Part shown: in pieces, positions 4,728 through 5,068 of the stretch
How the letters are laid out: each line of letters begins with the position of its first letter
Position numbering within the stretch: the first letter of the stretch is position 1
Assembly (NCBI GenBank): GCA_017885365.1
Contig: JAFNGD010000145.1
Span: forward strand, 5,794-10,861
Length of the DNA: 5,068 nucleotides
Direction: 5' to 3'
From: Nitrospirota bacterium
Lineage (GTDB): Bacteria > Nitrospirota > UBA9217
Made by a program: the position numbers and the translations under genes
Notes under the pieces: generated by a model
Database searches by the model: none
Told to the model about the DNA's origin: nothing
Seen by the model: the letters and a program-made list of their open reading frames with translations, nothing else

Positions 4728-4967
4728 CTATGCAGCGGGCGTCGACGACGGCCTTCCCGGCCGCGGTCCTGAACCGGATGACCGCGCCCGTTTGAGGAGC
4801 TTCCGCCTTCGCTTCTCCGCCTCCAGCTGCTTGTTCTTTTTCTTCACCGAGGGCTTTTCGTAATGGCGCCGCTTCTTCAGCTCCCCGAAGAGCCCGTCGA
4901 GCTGGAGCTTCTTTTTCAGGGTTCGCAGGGCCTTTTCGATGTCCCTTGAGAGAACTCTTATCTCCAA
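4728..4967 (-). CDS. rpsU: Small ribosomal subunit protein bS21
   Basis: This 79-residue basic protein reads MEIRVLSRDIEKALRTLKKK, then LQLDGLFGELKKRRHYEKPSVKKK, an unmistakable bS21 core. bS21 sits on the 30S platform near the anti-Shine-Dalgarno end of 16S rRNA and aids initiation. The start is TTG at 4965-4967, the only start that gives the conserved MEIRVLS N-terminus; a strong GAGGAGGAAG lies just upstream. The TTG overlaps the end of the preceding RRM gene by ten bases, so the two are probably translationally coupled and co-transcribed leftward. bS21 is usually about 60-70 residues; here the usual Lys/Arg-rich end (EKRRRKLLKRAR) is followed by about 17 extra residues rich in Ser, Gly and Pro (SSGSGPRPGRPSSTPAA). 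This tail could be natural or come from a shifted or lost stop codon. Confidence 0.95.
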   Translation of the reverse strand: MEIRVLSRDIEKALRTLKKKLQLDGLFGELKKRRHYEKPSVKKKNKQLEAEKRRRKLLKRARSSGSGPRPGRPSSTPAA

Positions 4968-5068
4968 GACCTTCCTCCTCCACCGCCGCCGTATCCGCCG
5001 CGATCCCTACCACCACCGCCACCCGAGCGCTCGGTCTTCGGCTTGGCCTCGTTCACCGTGATCGTCCG
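4958..5068 (-). CDS. RRM-type glycine-rich RNA-binding protein, C-terminal end (5' part outside window)
   Basis: The reverse strand reads in from the right edge as RTITVNEAKPK, then TERSGGGGGRDRGGYGGGGGGR, ending RSWR and TAA at 4958-4960. RTITVNEAKP is the last beta-strand and end of an RNA-recognition motif as found in small bacterial and plant glycine-rich RNA-binding proteins, and the Gly/Arg tail with a tyrosine is typical of them. Such proteins bind single-stranded RNA and are often cold- or stress-induced. The gene overlaps rpsU by ten bases. The RRM-rpsU order is also described in cyanobacteria (rbpA1-rpsU), supporting a shared role around translation. Only the last 36 residues are in the window, so RNP1 and RNP2 cannot be checked. 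Confidence 0.88.
   Translation of the reverse strand, partial: RTITVNEAKPKTERSGGGGGRDRGGYGGGGGGRSWR
4971..4980 (-). promoter_or_regulatory. Strong ribosome binding site of rpsU inside the RRM glycine codons
   Basis: GAGGAGGAAG on the reverse strand lies three bases before the TTG start, with the GGAGG core about eight bases from it. The same bases encode the last glycines (GGA codons) and Arg of the RRM protein tail. It justifies calling a TTG start. Confidence 0.8.

Noticed and set aside
4573..5022. Minus-strand 149-codon frame over rpsU
   Set aside because: It runs in another frame over the certain bS21 and RRM coding sequences and is Glu/Ala/Gly-rich, as expected of a shadow in GC-rich DNA.

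Overview
The window looks like chromosomal DNA from a GC-rich, Gram-negative-type bacterium. The bS21 sequence, an RRM gene overlapping rpsU, a Tim44-domain protein with a glycine-rich N-terminus, and interspersed repeats of the CGGATT and ACGCGG type together suggest a Desulfobacterota (former deltaproteobacterial) or Nitrospirota genome. That placement is an inference from memory of such genomes and was not tested.

Layout, left to right. (1) The 5' two thirds or so of an ABC1/UbiB/AarF-family kinase-like gene lies on the minus strand and runs off the left edge. (2) A leader region with a cluster of short-period repeats follows, then a plus-strand 42-residue lysine-rich small protein with a good ribosome binding site and a perfect extended -10 promoter. 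(3) A plus-strand qorB-type NAD(P)H-dependent quinone oxidoreductase follows as a single gene. (4) A 500-base gene-poor stretch holds a 9-nt-period repeat, a decayed fragment resembling the C-terminal part of a type I restriction-modification methylase (HsdM), and a strong bidirectional terminator. (5) A minus-strand secreted or membrane-anchored Tim44-domain protein ends at that terminator. (6) About 1.1 kb without an intact gene carries two GC-rich hairpins, a second HsdM-like fragment, and a second cluster of 7- and 8-nt-period repeats. (7) A minus-strand operon tail closes the window: the 3' end of an RRM (glycine-rich) RNA-binding protein overlapping the TTG start of rpsU (ribosomal protein bS21).

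The intact genes are ordinary housekeeping or stress-type functions and do not form an obvious joint pathway; only the RRM and rpsU genes are clearly coupled. No phage, CRISPR, transposase or complete defence system is visible. The least explained material is intergenic: two copies of the same HsdM C-terminal segment about 1.5 kb apart, and two clusters sharing the same short-period repeat words, one of which starts 11 bases after an HsdM-like fragment stops. The small lysine-rich protein is the best candidate for an undescribed gene.
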